The notes beneath the pieces were generated by a model that saw only the letters and a program-made list of their open reading frames with translations, was not told the DNA's origin and searched no databases. This document shows positions 50,890-60,294 of a DNA stretch of 64,000 bases, piece after piece (within the stretch, counting starts at the first letter, position 1; every line of letters starts with the position of its first letter). Source of the stretch: Treponema ruminis (lineage in GTDB: Bacteria; Spirochaetota; Spirochaetia; Treponematales; Treponemataceae); assembly GCA_017161305.1 (NCBI GenBank), contig CP031518.1, positions 1,798,001-1,862,000 of the forward strand, given 5' to 3'. The position numbers and the translations under genes were made by a program.

Positions 50890-51666
50890 TTATTCGCCCT
50901 TCTTAATTGGAACTGAGCCCAGATCGAGGACAAGGCTGTAGCTTGAAGTAACTGTTTCGTCATTTAAAGCAACACCAACCGCGAACATCTGTACGTAATA
51001 TTCATCAAAAGTTTTATCCTTGTCGGCTTCGGCACACTTATAGTCCGCATCGCCATATTCAGGCAGAACGTCCCTGGTCTTTTTTTCCTTATCATCTTCA
51101 TTATTGTCAAAAAAATCAAAAGACTTACGGTTGCCGTTTCTGAATGGAATATAATCTGTATAGCTATAGACAGTGTCGCCTTCGTTTTTTATTCCGACAC
51201 AGGCATGGTCGATGTATCTTTCATCCGTATCAGCAGAAGAATCATCGGCATTTGCATAAGTCAAAAGGCGGAAGACGACAGAACGGTTGACCTGGGGAAA
51301 GAAGACAGAAGAATCAATTGACTTGCTCGTTCCCAAAGGCTGATAGGAATAAGTTTCTATCATTCGGGTGGGTGCGGCAGAAGAGTTTGTGCTTGTATTT
51401 ACGGAAAGAATTGAAGAACGCTCACTGCTCAAAGTTGACGAGCTGTTATAAATCTTGTAATAAACATCCGTGCCGAGAAAATTTGTCCCGTCATCATCAG
51501 ATGTTATAAAACTGAAATACCATTTCGTATATTCGTCCGTACTGTAGAGGGGCGCGTTACGGGTAACGGTCGGTTCCTTTACAGTTAAAACAGTTTCCAG
51601 ACCGCATGAGGACAAAAAAATGCCGGCAATCATGCATAAAATCGGAAAAAGAAAATTCTTCTGCAT
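50890..51666 (-). CDS. Lipoprotein, unknown function
   Basis: 258 residues. Lipobox FLSSC after a signal (FPILCMIAGIFLSSC). The mature protein is Ser/Thr/Asp-rich and beta-like, with no recognised domain; one acidic/basic low-complexity stretch (NNEDDKEKKT) is near residue 190. It is probably attached to the outer membrane or the periplasmic face. It follows the TPR protein gene by 16 bases and may be the last gene of the rpsA operon; the recombinase downstream has its own TGCTAGAAT-type extended -10 box. Confidence 0.7.
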   Translation of the reverse strand: MQKNFLFPILCMIAGIFLSSCGLETVLTVKEPTVTRNAPLYSTDEYTKWYFSFITSDDDGTNFLGTDVYYKIYNSSSTLSSERSSILSVNTSTNSSAAPTRMIETYSYQPLGTSKSIDSSVFFPQVNRSVVFRLLTYANADDSSADTDERYIDHACVGIKNEGDTVYSYTDYIPFRNGNRKSFDFFDNNEDDKEKKTRDVLPEYGDADYKCAEADKDKTFDEYYVQMFAVGVALNDETVTSSYSLVLDLGSVPIKKGE

Positions 51667-51682
51667 CTGCCGGCACCTTTTA

Positions 51683-52360
51683 TTACTGAATGTTTCCTGC
51701 GTTTTTCAAAGCAATGAGACGTGTTTTTGCGAGCTGAGCCCAGCTTGATGAAGAATGCAATTCGTTGAGCTTTTCATAAGCTGCTTTTGCATCATCATAT
51801 TTTTTTGCATCTTCGTTTACACGAGCGAGAGAGAAAAGAGCATGGTCAACAAGAAGGAAATCCTCGTCCTCAGAAGCAGACTTGTAATAAGCGATTGCGT
51901 TTTCTGAATCGTTGAGGTTTTCGCTGCAAACTGCTGCATTGTAGTAGCAGAGTGAAGTTGTGTAGTTCTTGCCCTTTGCCTGGATAGCCTTGAGCCATGC
52001 AGAGCGAGCCTGATCGTAATTCTTTTTTGCGAAATTGATTTCAGCAGCGAGCATGTTGGCACGAAGACCTACAACACCGCTTTTGTCAGAAAGTTTTGCA
52101 AGTTCCTCGAGGGCCTTGTCCTGACGTGCAGCAATATCAGTCTCAGAAAGATCTTTTGATTCATTTGTGAGATTGTAAGCGATAGAATCAACCTGAGAAA
52201 TCCCCTTCTCAATTGACTTTGAACGAACAGTAGCAAATACTGCAACTGCTACAATTACGACAACAACAACAGCGGCAACCGCAAAAACAATTCCTTTTGA
52301 TTTTTCCAGAACAGAGTTCAAAGAAGTTTCAATAGTTTGTTTTTCTGTTTTTTCAATCAT
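51683..52360 (-). CDS. Membrane-anchored TPR protein (YfgM-like)
   Basis: 225 residues. One N-terminal membrane helix (GIVFAVAAVVVVVIVAVAVFA) follows a short cytoplasmic lead; the rest is tetratricopeptide-like helices (YDQARSAWLKAIQAK, ENAIAYYKSASEDEDF, YDDAKAAYEKLNELH). The layout matches YfgM/TPR_21 ancillary proteins that interact with the SecYEG translocon or BAM complex. No enzyme signature is present. It lies 21 bases downstream of the sigma-54 activator gene in the same transcript direction. Confidence 0.8.
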   Translation of the reverse strand: MIEKTEKQTIETSLNSVLEKSKGIVFAVAAVVVVVIVAVAVFATVRSKSIEKGISQVDSIAYNLTNESKDLSETDIAARQDKALEELAKLSDKSGVVGLRANMLAAEINFAKKNYDQARSAWLKAIQAKGKNYTTSLCYYNAAVCSENLNDSENAIAYYKSASEDEDFLLVDHALFSLARVNEDAKKYDDAKAAYEKLNELHSSSSWAQLAKTRLIALKNAGNIQ

Positions 52361-52381
52361 TTTTTTACTCCTAGCTATATT

Positions 52382-53929
52382 TTAGCGTATATTCAACTCA
52401 TTAAGCAATCGCGAAACGTAAGTTCTTTGAATGCCGAGTATTTTACCAGCTTCAGTCTGATTCCATGACGTTTCATTCAGAATCTTCGTTATATAAGCAG
52501 CTTTAAATCTGTTTATCGCTGTTTTTAGTGTTTTATCATCTTCATCATAAACTTCCGAGGCAAAATCAGAGATTTCCTTGCTGGCGGAAGAAGCTGAGTC
52601 TGCAGAAGGCAGGGCATTAATCCGTAAGTCCTCGGCCTGAACCATAGGCGGTTTTCCAAGAACGCAGGCCCGTTCGATTGAGTTTTCAAGCTCACGGACG
52701 TTTCCAGGCCAGTAATAGTCATACAAGGTACGCAGGGCAGCCTGAGAAAAACCTGTGAAATTCTTTTTGGTTTCGCGGCTGAACCTGTCAAGGAAGAAGG
52801 AAGCCAGTGGCTCGATGTCATCCTTTCGCTCCCGCAAGGGCGGAATATTGAGCGGCACGACGTTAAGGCGGTAATACAAATCACTTCGGAAATTACCGTC
52901 CTGAACCATCTGCTCAAGATTACGGTTTGTTGCAGCAACTACGCGGACATCAACGGATATCGTTTCGTTAGATCCAACTTTTTCAAATTTATGTTCCTGC
53001 AAGACCCGGAGGAGTTTTGCCTGCAAGTCAAGGGAAAGCTCACCAATCTCATCAAGGAAGATTGTGCCCCCGTCACTCGCCTCAAAACGACCGATTCTGT
53101 CAGTAACGGCATCAGTAAAAGCACCCTTTACATGACCAAAAAGCTCGCTTTCAAGCAAGGCCGGTGAAAGAGCCGCACAGTTTACGCGGACAAAAGGCTT
53201 TTCACGGCGGGAACCTTTGATATGAAGCTGCTCAGCAAAAAGCTCTTTGCCTACACCACTCTCGCCTGTAATAAGGATTGTAGTGTTTGTCTTTGCAACT
53301 TCATCAATCACACGGATTAAATCAAGAACTGCCGCACTTCGTGCAACAAAGGGATGATAATCCGAACCGTTCTCAATTTTTGAACTGAGGACGGAAATTT
53401 TATCTTTTGCAGAACGGTATGAATCAGCGTTGATGTAAGCAATTGCAGCCTGATCAGCCAGACTTTCAAGAACAGCCAGATCATCGTCGTTAAAGGCGAG
53501 CTGCTCAGCCTTGTTCAAAAGCTCGATAACTCCGATACACTTTCCTTTTACGCGCATTGGAATCGCAAGCATGTTTCGGCTTACATAGCCAGTTTTCTCT
53601 TGAACTGTAGTAGAAAAACGAGGATCAGAAGCAACATTATTCAAGATAAGGGATTTGTTATTCTCGACTACCCAGCCGGCGATGGAATTCTTTGCGACAG
53701 GAATGTTTTTTGCCTCGGCACCTTTTGGACCAAGGGCAACTACGAAACGGAGCGAACCGTTCTCCTTGTTTAGAAGAAGTGAAGATGATTCACAATGAAC
53801 AAGACGCATTGCCGATTCAAGGATATAAACCAGCAATGCGTTTATGTCAGAATAATTTGAATTTATTCGACCATTTATTTCGATGAGTGTTTTTAACTGT
53901 TCAAGCGAAAGCGAATTAAGGTCACTCAT
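52382..53929 (-). CDS. GAF-domain sigma-54-dependent transcription activator
   Basis: 515 residues. An N-terminal GAF domain (ALLVYILESAMRLVHCESSSLLL through VLESLADQAAIAYIN) is followed by an AAA+ domain (TGESGVGKELFAEQ; GGTIFLDEIGEL; FRSDLYYRLNVVPL) and a C-terminal Fis-type helix-turn-helix (WNQTEAGKILGIQRTYVSRLL). The sigma-54 contact loop reads GAFTDA instead of GAFTGA. It would activate RpoN promoters in response to a small ligand bound by GAF. It lies nine bases after rpsA, an unusual partner. No sigma-54 promoter was recognised nearby. Confidence 0.9.
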   Translation of the reverse strand: MSDLNSLSLEQLKTLIEINGRINSNYSDINALLVYILESAMRLVHCESSSLLLNKENGSLRFVVALGPKGAEAKNIPVAKNSIAGWVVENNKSLILNNVASDPRFSTTVQEKTGYVSRNMLAIPMRVKGKCIGVIELLNKAEQLAFNDDDLAVLESLADQAAIAYINADSYRSAKDKISVLSSKIENGSDYHPFVARSAAVLDLIRVIDEVAKTNTTILITGESGVGKELFAEQLHIKGSRREKPFVRVNCAALSPALLESELFGHVKGAFTDAVTDRIGRFEASDGGTIFLDEIGELSLDLQAKLLRVLQEHKFEKVGSNETISVDVRVVAATNRNLEQMVQDGNFRSDLYYRLNVVPLNIPPLRERKDDIEPLASFFLDRFSRETKKNFTGFSQAALRTLYDYYWPGNVRELENSIERACVLGKPPMVQAEDLRINALPSADSASSASKEISDFASEVYDEDDKTLKTAINRFKAAYITKILNETSWNQTEAGKILGIQRTYVSRLLNELNIR

Positions 53930-53938
53930 CGAAGTAAA

Positions 53939-55651
53939 CTAGTTGTTTTTCTGAGATTTAATCATGTCGCCGAGAGTGTAAGCACCGTCATCGTCGTTTT
54001 CTGCAGATGACATGTACTGTGAAATCTCTTTGCGAGCCTGTGCTTTTTTGTACTCTTTAACAGAGAAAGCAACTTTTTCCTTTTCTACGCTGACATCAAC
54101 AACGAAGACATTGATTTTGTCGCCGACATTGTATTTTTTGACAGCCTCTTCATAAGGAACGTCACGATCATCGCTCAAGTTTGCCTTGTTAACAAGACCT
54201 TCGATTCCATCAGGAGCTTTTACGAATACACCAAAATCAGTGATTGATGTGATTTCGCCCTCGAGTGTAGAACCAGCCTTGTATTCCTCAGCGAACTTTT
54301 TCCAAGGATTGTCTGTGAGTTGTTTGATTCCAACGCGGATTCTGTGATTCTCTGAATCTGCCTCAAGAACAACAACCTCAACTTCCTGATCAACTTTGAG
54401 CTCGCTGCCAGCATGTTTAACTTTCTTTGTCCAAGAAATGTCTTCTGCGTGGAGGAAGCCGTCGATTCCGTCCTCAAGCTGAATGAAAGCACCAGCATTT
54501 GTAAGTTTTACAACTTTACCAGTGATTTTTGTTCCTTCTGGATATTTGTCAGAAATTGTGTCCCAAGGATTTGCTGTAACCTGTTTGAGACCGAGTGAAA
54601 CGCGGCCAGCAGGAATATCGTAGCCCAAAATCATACATTTGATTTTGTCGCCGATTTTTACCATGTCAGAAGCTTTGTTGACTTTCTTTGTCCAGCTGAA
54701 TTCAGAAATGTGAGCCAAGCCCTCGATTCCCTCTTCAAGCTCGATAAATGCGCCGAAGTCAGTAAGTTTTGTAACAGTGCCCTCAACGATGTCATCAACA
54801 TGATATTTATCCTCGAAGTGTACCCAAGGATCTTCTGAGAAATGCTTGAGGGAGAGGTTGATTCGTTTTTCATTTGGCTCGAGGCGGATAACCTTAAGCT
54901 CAACTTCCTGGCCTTTCTTTACGAAGTCTTTTGGACGTGTAACGTGTCCCCAAGACATATCGTTGATGTGGAGAAGACCGTCGAAACCACCCAAGTCGAT
55001 GAATGCACCGAAGCTTGTGAATGATTTTACAGTACCTTTTACGGTGTCACCAATCTGCTTTTCTGCGAAGAACTTGTCACGTTCTGTGTTGATCTGCTCT
55101 TCGAGATATTTGCGGCGGTTGACGACAACATTCTGTTTGTTATCTGAATACAAGCGCTCAATGTAGAACTTAGAAACAGTTCCGATGAGTTTAGAAGGAT
55201 TCTCAACCTTTTGGCTGTCAGACTGACTGATTGGCAGGAAAGCGTGGATTTCACCACCGAGATTTACATCAAATCCGCCTTTAACTTCTTTTTCGATTGT
55301 ACCTTCGATTGGCAGTTTTTCATCGAAATATTTGCGGAAATCTTTCCAAAGCTGCTTTGCCTGAGCTTTTGTGTAAGAAATCTCCGGACCGTTGCGGCCG
55401 TCTTTGCGGAGAACAACTACAGTAACTTTATCGCCGTCATTTGGCAATTTGCTGCCGAATTCCTGTACAGGGATTCGACCCTCGGTTCTGTATCCAATGT
55501 CGATGAACACATAACCATCAGCTACCTGAATTACAGTTCCATCTACAATCTGACCATCTTCAATGTTGAGGCCCTTGAGAGACTCTTCTAATTGTGTCTG
55601 GATTGCACCCTGTTCCTGAGATTCATCCTTTTCCACTTCCATCTGTTCCAT
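53939..55651 (-). CDS. rpsA: 30S ribosomal protein S1
   Basis: 570 residues with six S1 RNA-binding modules: each has the pattern 'G-x-V-x-x-V-x-x-[FY]G-[AV]-F-[IV]' (for example DGTVIQVADGYVFIDIG, GTVKSFTSFGAFIDLGG, GTVTKLTDFGAFIELEE, GEITSITDFGVFVKAPD). The first two are degenerate as usual. S1 unfolds mRNA on the 30S subunit and helps with weakly structured leaders. It follows cmk by ten bases; cmk-rpsA adjacency is widespread. Confidence 0.95.
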   Translation of the reverse strand: MEQMEVEKDESQEQGAIQTQLEESLKGLNIEDGQIVDGTVIQVADGYVFIDIGYRTEGRIPVQEFGSKLPNDGDKVTVVVLRKDGRNGPEISYTKAQAKQLWKDFRKYFDEKLPIEGTIEKEVKGGFDVNLGGEIHAFLPISQSDSQKVENPSKLIGTVSKFYIERLYSDNKQNVVVNRRKYLEEQINTERDKFFAEKQIGDTVKGTVKSFTSFGAFIDLGGFDGLLHINDMSWGHVTRPKDFVKKGQEVELKVIRLEPNEKRINLSLKHFSEDPWVHFEDKYHVDDIVEGTVTKLTDFGAFIELEEGIEGLAHISEFSWTKKVNKASDMVKIGDKIKCMILGYDIPAGRVSLGLKQVTANPWDTISDKYPEGTKITGKVVKLTNAGAFIQLEDGIDGFLHAEDISWTKKVKHAGSELKVDQEVEVVVLEADSENHRIRVGIKQLTDNPWKKFAEEYKAGSTLEGEITSITDFGVFVKAPDGIEGLVNKANLSDDRDVPYEEAVKKYNVGDKINVFVVDVSVEKEKVAFSVKEYKKAQARKEISQYMSSAENDDDGAYTLGDMIKSQKNN

Positions 55652-55661
55652 ACTTGTACCT

Positions 55662-56294
55662 TTATTTCTGAATTTTGCTTAATATTATCTCACAAACCTT
55701 GTCAATAGTCAAGGCGGAAGTATCGATATAGAAGGCATCTTCAGCCCTCTTTAAGGCTCCTTCCTTTTTGTTGCGGTCAATCTCGTCACGCTTGATGATG
55801 GCGGCCTTAACCTCTTCGAGAGTCATGTTTGAAACGCCCTGATCAAAGCGTCTCTGGGCCTGAACGTCAATCGAGGCGTCGAGATAGAATTTATAGTCAG
55901 CGTTAGGGAATACAACCGTAGTCATGTCACGTCCCTCGCAGATGATGTCGAGGTGGTTTGTAATCTCACGCATTCTTTCGTTTACGAGGTGGCGGATTTC
56001 AACGATTGATGAAACCTGGGCAACCCTTGCAGAAACCGCGTCATCGTGAAGGTGGGACTCAACATCCTTACCGTTCAAAATGAGGTGGGAATTCTCATAA
56101 TCAAGGCTCTGCTTTTTGCAGAAATCAAGCACGGCCTTTTCGTCCGACAGCTCAATATCAGTGTCATTGAGGGCCATTGTAAGGGCGCGGTAAAAACTTC
56201 CGCTGTTCAAGTAAGTGATTCCAAGTTTTTTCGCAATCAAAGATGCGATTGTAGATTTTCCGGTTCCCGCAGGTCCGTCCATTGCGATTATCAT
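55662..56294 (-). CDS. cmk: Cytidylate kinase
   Basis: 210 residues. P-loop MDGPAGTGKSTIASLIAKKLG, GSFYRALTMAL, CEGRDMTTVVFPNADYKFYLDA and the RRFDQGVSNMTLEEV lid region match CMP/dCMP kinases. It phosphorylates CMP and dCMP with ATP. It sits between the pseudouridine synthase gene and rpsA with short spacers, in one operon. Confidence 0.95.
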   Translation of the reverse strand: MIIAMDGPAGTGKSTIASLIAKKLGITYLNSGSFYRALTMALNDTDIELSDEKAVLDFCKKQSLDYENSHLILNGKDVESHLHDDAVSARVAQVSSIVEIRHLVNERMREITNHLDIICEGRDMTTVVFPNADYKFYLDASIDVQAQRRFDQGVSNMTLEEVKAAIIKRDEIDRNKKEGALKRAEDAFYIDTSALTIDKVCEIILSKIQK

Positions 56295-56312
56295 AAAATA
56301 CCTTCCTTTAAT

Positions 56313-57089
56313 TTATGTAATGTCTGAATTTATCTTACTCCGACATAATTTCAGTAAATTTGATACTTCTTCCGGCGTTAAGTCACGGAATTCGCCTGGA
56401 CCAAGGTCGGCAAGCTCTACGCTTCCGATTCGGACACGACAGAGGTTTCGGATTGCTACTCCGGCATTTTCAAAGACCCGGCGGATTTCACGGTTTTTGC
56501 CTTCTACGAGAACGACCCTCATTTTGTGGGAATTGACTTCCTGGACATCCTTTGCCTTGTAAAAGACACCTTCCACACGGACTCCCCGCCTGAAATCTTC
56601 TGCAAGATAGCGGGGCAAGGGAAGAGAACTTTCTACGATGTATTCCTTTTCGATTTCTGCGCTCGGATGGCTCAGTTTTGCGGCGAAATCACCGTCATTC
56701 GTAAAGATAAGGGCACCGTGACTGAACATATCCAGTCGGCCCACATTGTAAAGGCGCTCGCTGTATTTTTCACGGAGCAAGTCAACCGCACAGGGCCGGC
56801 CCTTTTCGTCGGACTGGGTGCAGACATAGCCAAGGGGCTTATTCAAAAGAACGTAACGCTTCTGTTCTTCAAGAAACACAGGCTTTCCATCGACAGTGAT
56901 TTTGTCCTTTCCGCTAACCTTTGTGCCAAGTTCAGTAACAATGACACCGTTTACGGCAACACGACCGTCCAGAATGATTTTTTCTGAGGCACGGCGGCTG
57001 GCAACTCCGGAATGAGCGAGAAAAACCTGCAATCGGACTTCTTCATTTGCAGCTGAATTTGAATTATCGGGCAAGTACGAACCTCTCAT
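56313..57089 (-). CDS. RsuA/RluB-family pseudouridine synthase
   Basis: 258 residues from the chosen start. An S4 domain (RLQVFLAHSGVASRRASEKII, GRVAVNG) is followed by the synthase core: KRYVLLNKPLGYVCT, YNVGRLDMFSHGALIFTNDGDF with the catalytic Asp, and EGKNREIRRVFEN. Family members modify 16S (RsuA) or 23S (RluB, RluE, RluF) rRNA; the long N-terminal part favours RluB. The start is uncertain: ATG at 57089 overlaps the scpB end, and no clear Shine-Dalgarno marks any candidate. Confidence 0.88.
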   Translation of the reverse strand: MRGSYLPDNSNSAANEEVRLQVFLAHSGVASRRASEKIILDGRVAVNGVIVTELGTKVSGKDKITVDGKPVFLEEQKRYVLLNKPLGYVCTQSDEKGRPCAVDLLREKYSERLYNVGRLDMFSHGALIFTNDGDFAAKLSHPSAEIEKEYIVESSLPLPRYLAEDFRRGVRVEGVFYKAKDVQEVNSHKMRVVLVEGKNREIRRVFENAGVAIRNLCRVRIGSVELADLGPGEFRDLTPEEVSNLLKLCRSKINSDIT

Positions 57090-57609
57090 TTTCAGTTTCA
57101 TCAAGCTGAGGCAGCTCCGCAATTGAGTTAAGGCGGAAGAACTTCAGGAATTCTTTAGTGGTACCGAATTCAACAGGGCGGCCTGGTGTGTCCCGGCGGC
57201 CTACTTCCTTAACAAGCTGGCGCTCAATCAAAAGACGGATCATGTTGTCCGGAGAAACGCCTCGCAAAGCCTCAATTTCAGCACGGGTTATAGGCTGCTT
57301 GTAGGCAATAATCGAAAGGACTTCCAGGGCAGAGCGGGAAAGCTTACCCTCGTTTTTGTTTCCGTATTTTTCCTTGAGGGTTTCCCAGTATTCTTTTTTG
57401 GGAGTGAGTGCAAATCCGCCAGTAATCACAGAAAGCTCCACGCCTGAATTTGGAGCGGAGTATTTTTCTTTTAAGATTTCAATACATTCGTTAACGACAT
57501 CGACAGAAAGCTGAGTGCTGGCAGAAATAGCATCAACAGTGAGCGGTTCGCTTTCCAAAAATAAAACCGCCTCAACAAGCCCAGCTTCTTTTTCAAGATT
57601 TATATCCAT
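57064..57609 (-). CDS. scpB: Segregation and condensation protein ScpB
   Basis: 181 residues with two winged-helix domains (AGLVEAVLFLESEPLTVDAIS; EVLSIIAYKQPITRAEIEALRG, the best-conserved ScpB motif; LVKEVGRRDTPGRPVEFGTT). ScpB pairs with ScpA to form the kleisin part of the SMC condensin. TATAAT lies at 57621-57626 eleven bases before the ATG and no Shine-Dalgarno is visible, so it may have its own promoter within the operon. Confidence 0.93.
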   Translation of the reverse strand: MDINLEKEAGLVEAVLFLESEPLTVDAISASTQLSVDVVNECIEILKEKYSAPNSGVELSVITGGFALTPKKEYWETLKEKYGNKNEGKLSRSALEVLSIIAYKQPITRAEIEALRGVSPDNMIRLLIERQLVKEVGRRDTPGRPVEFGTTKEFLKFFRLNSIAELPQLDETENERFVLAR

Positions 57610-57662
57610 AAGTAAAGAATATTATAATAAATCAGAGCACTTTCTTCAATGTCACTAAAAGT

Positions 57663-58472
57663 TTAGGCTGCATCAAAACGGCAGATCTTGATGTCGCCGA
57701 ACATGCGGTTCTGGTAGATTGCGGCCATTTTGAATTTTACGGCCTCCAGAATCGCCATGAAAGCGCAGATTACGTCGAGGATATTTCCTTTTCTTACAAG
57801 CAAATCCGTAAACATGCACTCATTTTTTTTCTCAAGAAGCTCACGCATCAGGGTAATTTTTTCGTTAACCGAGATTTCTTCGTAAACATCGAGGATTTTC
57901 TGGTCAGTGTACTGGCTCATCAGGGTCTTGAAGATTTTCTGCATCTGCTCAAGCAAGTCCCATGTGTCGATTTTTTCCCAGAGATTTTCGTCATCAAAAG
58001 GAAGGGGTCTCTGAACCTTATTGCGCTCAAAATTCCAGTCATTTTCGTCCTGCTTGGCTTCGATAAGGTCTGAGAGTTTTTTGAATTTCTGATATTCGAT
58101 AAGGTGCTCGACAAGTTCCTCGCGCGGATCGTCAAAGTCAAGGTCATCCTCAATTTTAACTTCAACAGGAAGCATCATGCGGGACTTGATGTAAATGAGG
58201 CGGGCAGCCCACTTGTAGAAATCAGAGAGGTCGCCCAAATCAACAGCCGCAGCGTAATCCAGATATTCAAGGAACTGCTCGGTGATTTCGGCGATAGGAA
58301 TGTCATAAATATTGAATTTGTTGTCACGGATTAAAGCCCAGAGCAAATCAAGAGGACCGTCAAATTCTCCGACCTTGTAGCGGCGTTTTTCCCTTCCGCT
58401 GTGCTCCTCGTCATCTTCAGTTACTGCCTGATTTTCTGTCGTCTGCGACTGTGCAAGTGTCTTTTCTTCCAT
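57663..58472 (-). CDS. scpA: Segregation and condensation protein ScpA
   Basis: 269 residues. YKVGEFDGPLDLLWALIRDNKFNIYDIPIAEIT is the ScpA kleisin N-terminal signature (given here as FDGPLDLLWALIRDN and IYDIPIAEIT), and AARLIYIKSRMMLP follows. The C-terminal winged helix is at about 200-265. It bridges SMC heads with ScpB. The ATG at 58472 is chosen because AGGGG lies six bases upstream; the gene then overlaps folK by 56 bases. Confidence 0.93.
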   Translation of the reverse strand: MEEKTLAQSQTTENQAVTEDDEEHSGREKRRYKVGEFDGPLDLLWALIRDNKFNIYDIPIAEITEQFLEYLDYAAAVDLGDLSDFYKWAARLIYIKSRMMLPVEVKIEDDLDFDDPREELVEHLIEYQKFKKLSDLIEAKQDENDWNFERNKVQRPLPFDDENLWEKIDTWDLLEQMQKIFKTLMSQYTDQKILDVYEEISVNEKITLMRELLEKKNECMFTDLLVRKGNILDVICAFMAILEAVKFKMAAIYQNRMFGDIKICRFDAA

Positions 58473-59028
58473 ATTGAGCCCCTGTTTCCGCGATAAGTCC
58501 GGCAAATTCTCCTGAATCAAGAAGTTTTTCTGCTCCCTGACTGCCGGTTTTTGCCAGAGACTTTTCCAAAAAATCTCTCTTTTCTATATCGGCATCTGGC
58601 GGCAAAACTTCAAGAAGTGGAATCAAAACAAACGCCCTTTCACAAAGTCTGGGATGCGGGACTTCAAGATTTTTCATGGGATCAGAAGGATCGGAATAAT
58701 TGATTTCTTCGTTCCCGTAAAGCTCAATGTCAATGTCGACCGAGCGGGGGCCGTTCCTGATTTCAGATTTACGGTCACGGCCAAGAAGCTCCTCAATTTC
58801 ATGAATCCTTGCAAGAAGTTCATGAGGAGAAAGCTCAGTGCGCCCCGAAACAGCCATGTTATAAAAATCCGACTGATCGGTGACATACATGGGCTTGGTG
58901 CGGTAGACCGAAGAGAATCTGAAATCTGAAAAAAGCGGCTCCAATAAGGCAGAGGCTCTTGCAAGCAGGTGAAGCGAATCAAGAGAAGCAAATGACTTAT
59001 TGGAACCAAGACCTAAAACTGTAATCAT
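58417..59028 (-). CDS. folK: Hydroxymethyldihydropterin pyrophosphokinase
   Basis: 203 residues. VLGLGSNKSFASLDSL, SSVYRTKPMYVTDQSDFYNMAV, LGRDRKSEIRNGPRSVDIDIELYG (catalytic Asp pair) and VPHPRLCERAFVLIPLLEV are HPPK motifs. It makes the pterin diphosphate used by FolP, encoded at 28566. The C-terminal 40 residues beyond the usual end overlap the scpA start. Its ATG immediately follows the recA stop. Confidence 0.93.
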   Translation of the reverse strand: MITVLGLGSNKSFASLDSLHLLARASALLEPLFSDFRFSSVYRTKPMYVTDQSDFYNMAVSGRTELSPHELLARIHEIEELLGRDRKSEIRNGPRSVDIDIELYGNEEINYSDPSDPMKNLEVPHPRLCERAFVLIPLLEVLPPDADIEKRDFLEKSLAKTGSQGAEKLLDSGEFAGLIAETGAQYGRKDTCTVADDRKSGSN

Positions 59029-60240
59029 TTAAAAGAGGGCGTCGCTTGCAGAAGGAACAACCGGCTCCGGAACTGGAGCATCTGCCTTAGCTGCGGCTTT
59101 TGCGGCCTTTTCTGCATCCTTGGCAGCCTTTTCAGCGGCTTTTTTTGCATCGTTTACGGCTTTTTCCTGCTCAGGATAGACTGCCGTTCCCTCACGGGTG
59201 CGGAGAATCTGACCTGGGAAAACTTCGTTGCGGATCTGAGCCTCAATCTGTTTTGCGTAATCAGGATTTTCCTTGAGGAAGTTGATTGCGTTTTCCTTAC
59301 CCTGACCGACCTTTTCATCACCTCTGGTATACCATGCACCGCGCTTGTCGATGATTCCGTGCTTGACGGCTGAATCCAAAAGCGAAGCAGTTGCAGAAAT
59401 ACCTTTTCCGAAGTAGATGTCCAGCTCGACCTTGCGGAATGGTGGCGCAACCTTGTTCTTTACGACCTTTACGCGGACACGGTTTCCGATTGCGTCCTCT
59501 TCACCCTTGCCCTCGATTGACTCGATACGGCGGATTTCAAGTCGGACTGACGAATAGAATTTGAGGGCGTTACCGCCGGTTGTAGTCTCAGGATTACCGA
59601 ACATGATTCCGATTTTCATTCGGATCTGGTTGATGAAGATAATCATACACTTTGACTTGCCGACGATTGCGGTGAGCTTTCGGAGAGCCTGGCTCATGAG
59701 GCGGGCCTGTAAGCCCATCATGCTGTCACCCATGTCACCCTCGATTTCTTTTTGAGGAGTAAGGGCTGCTACTGAGTCAACTACGATGATGTCAACTGCC
59801 CCGGAACGGACCAGGTTTTCAGTGATTTCAAGAGCCTGTTCACCGTTGTCCGGCTGGGAAACCCAGAGGTTGTCGATGTCAACGCCGAGATTTTTTGCAT
59901 AAACAGGGTCAAGAGCGTGCTCTGCATCGATGAAAGCCGCGATTCCGCCCATTTTCTGAGCCTCAGCGACTGCGTGCAAAGCCAGGGTCGTCTTACCTGA
60001 ACTTTCAGGACCGTACATTTCGATGATTCGTCCGCGGGGATATCCGCCGACACCCAAAGCCTCGTCGAGCAGGATTGAGCCTGAAGGAATTACGTCAACT
60101 CCCGTCAAATCAGTCTGCGCGCCGAGCTTAATCAAAGAACCTGCACCGAACTGCTTTTCAATCTGCAATCGGGCAGCCTCCAGGGCCTTCAGTTTTTCCG
60201 CCATGTCTGCTGGCGGCTGATTCTGTGTCTTTTCTGCCAT
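59029..60240 (-). CDS. recA: Recombinase RecA
   Basis: 403 residues. [19 protein letters not shown] (Walker A), [51 protein letters not shown] (Walker B), [10 protein letters not shown] and the loop-2 [18 protein letters not shown] are canonical. The C-terminal 40 residues form a Lys/Ala-rich tail ([19 protein letters not shown]), longer than in E. coli, before an acidic/Pro end. It forms filaments for homologous pairing and SOS co-protease activity. AAGGTGG precedes the ATG. The upstream region has the shared 18-base motif. Confidence 0.98.
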   Translation of the reverse strand: MAEKTQNQPPADMAEKLKALEAARLQIEKQFGAGSLIKLGAQTDLTGVDVIPSGSILLDEALGVGGYPRGRIIEMYGPESSGKTTLALHAVAEAQKMGGIAAFIDAEHALDPVYAKNLGVDIDNLWVSQPDNGEQALEITENLVRSGAVDIIVVDSVAALTPQKEIEGDMGDSMMGLQARLMSQALRKLTAIVGKSKCMIIFINQIRMKIGIMFGNPETTTGGNALKFYSSVRLEIRRIESIEGKGEEDAIGNRVRVKVVKNKVAPPFRKVELDIYFGKGISATASLLDSAVKHGIIDKRGAWYTRGDEKVGQGKENAINFLKENPDYAKQIEAQIRNEVFPGQILRTREGTAVYPEQEKAVNDAKKAAEKAAKDAEKAAKAAAKADAPVPEPVVPSASDALF

Positions 60241-60294
60241 AAATCCACCTTATATGTTTTCTTTCCCCACCCACCTTTATATAGGCGGAATTTT

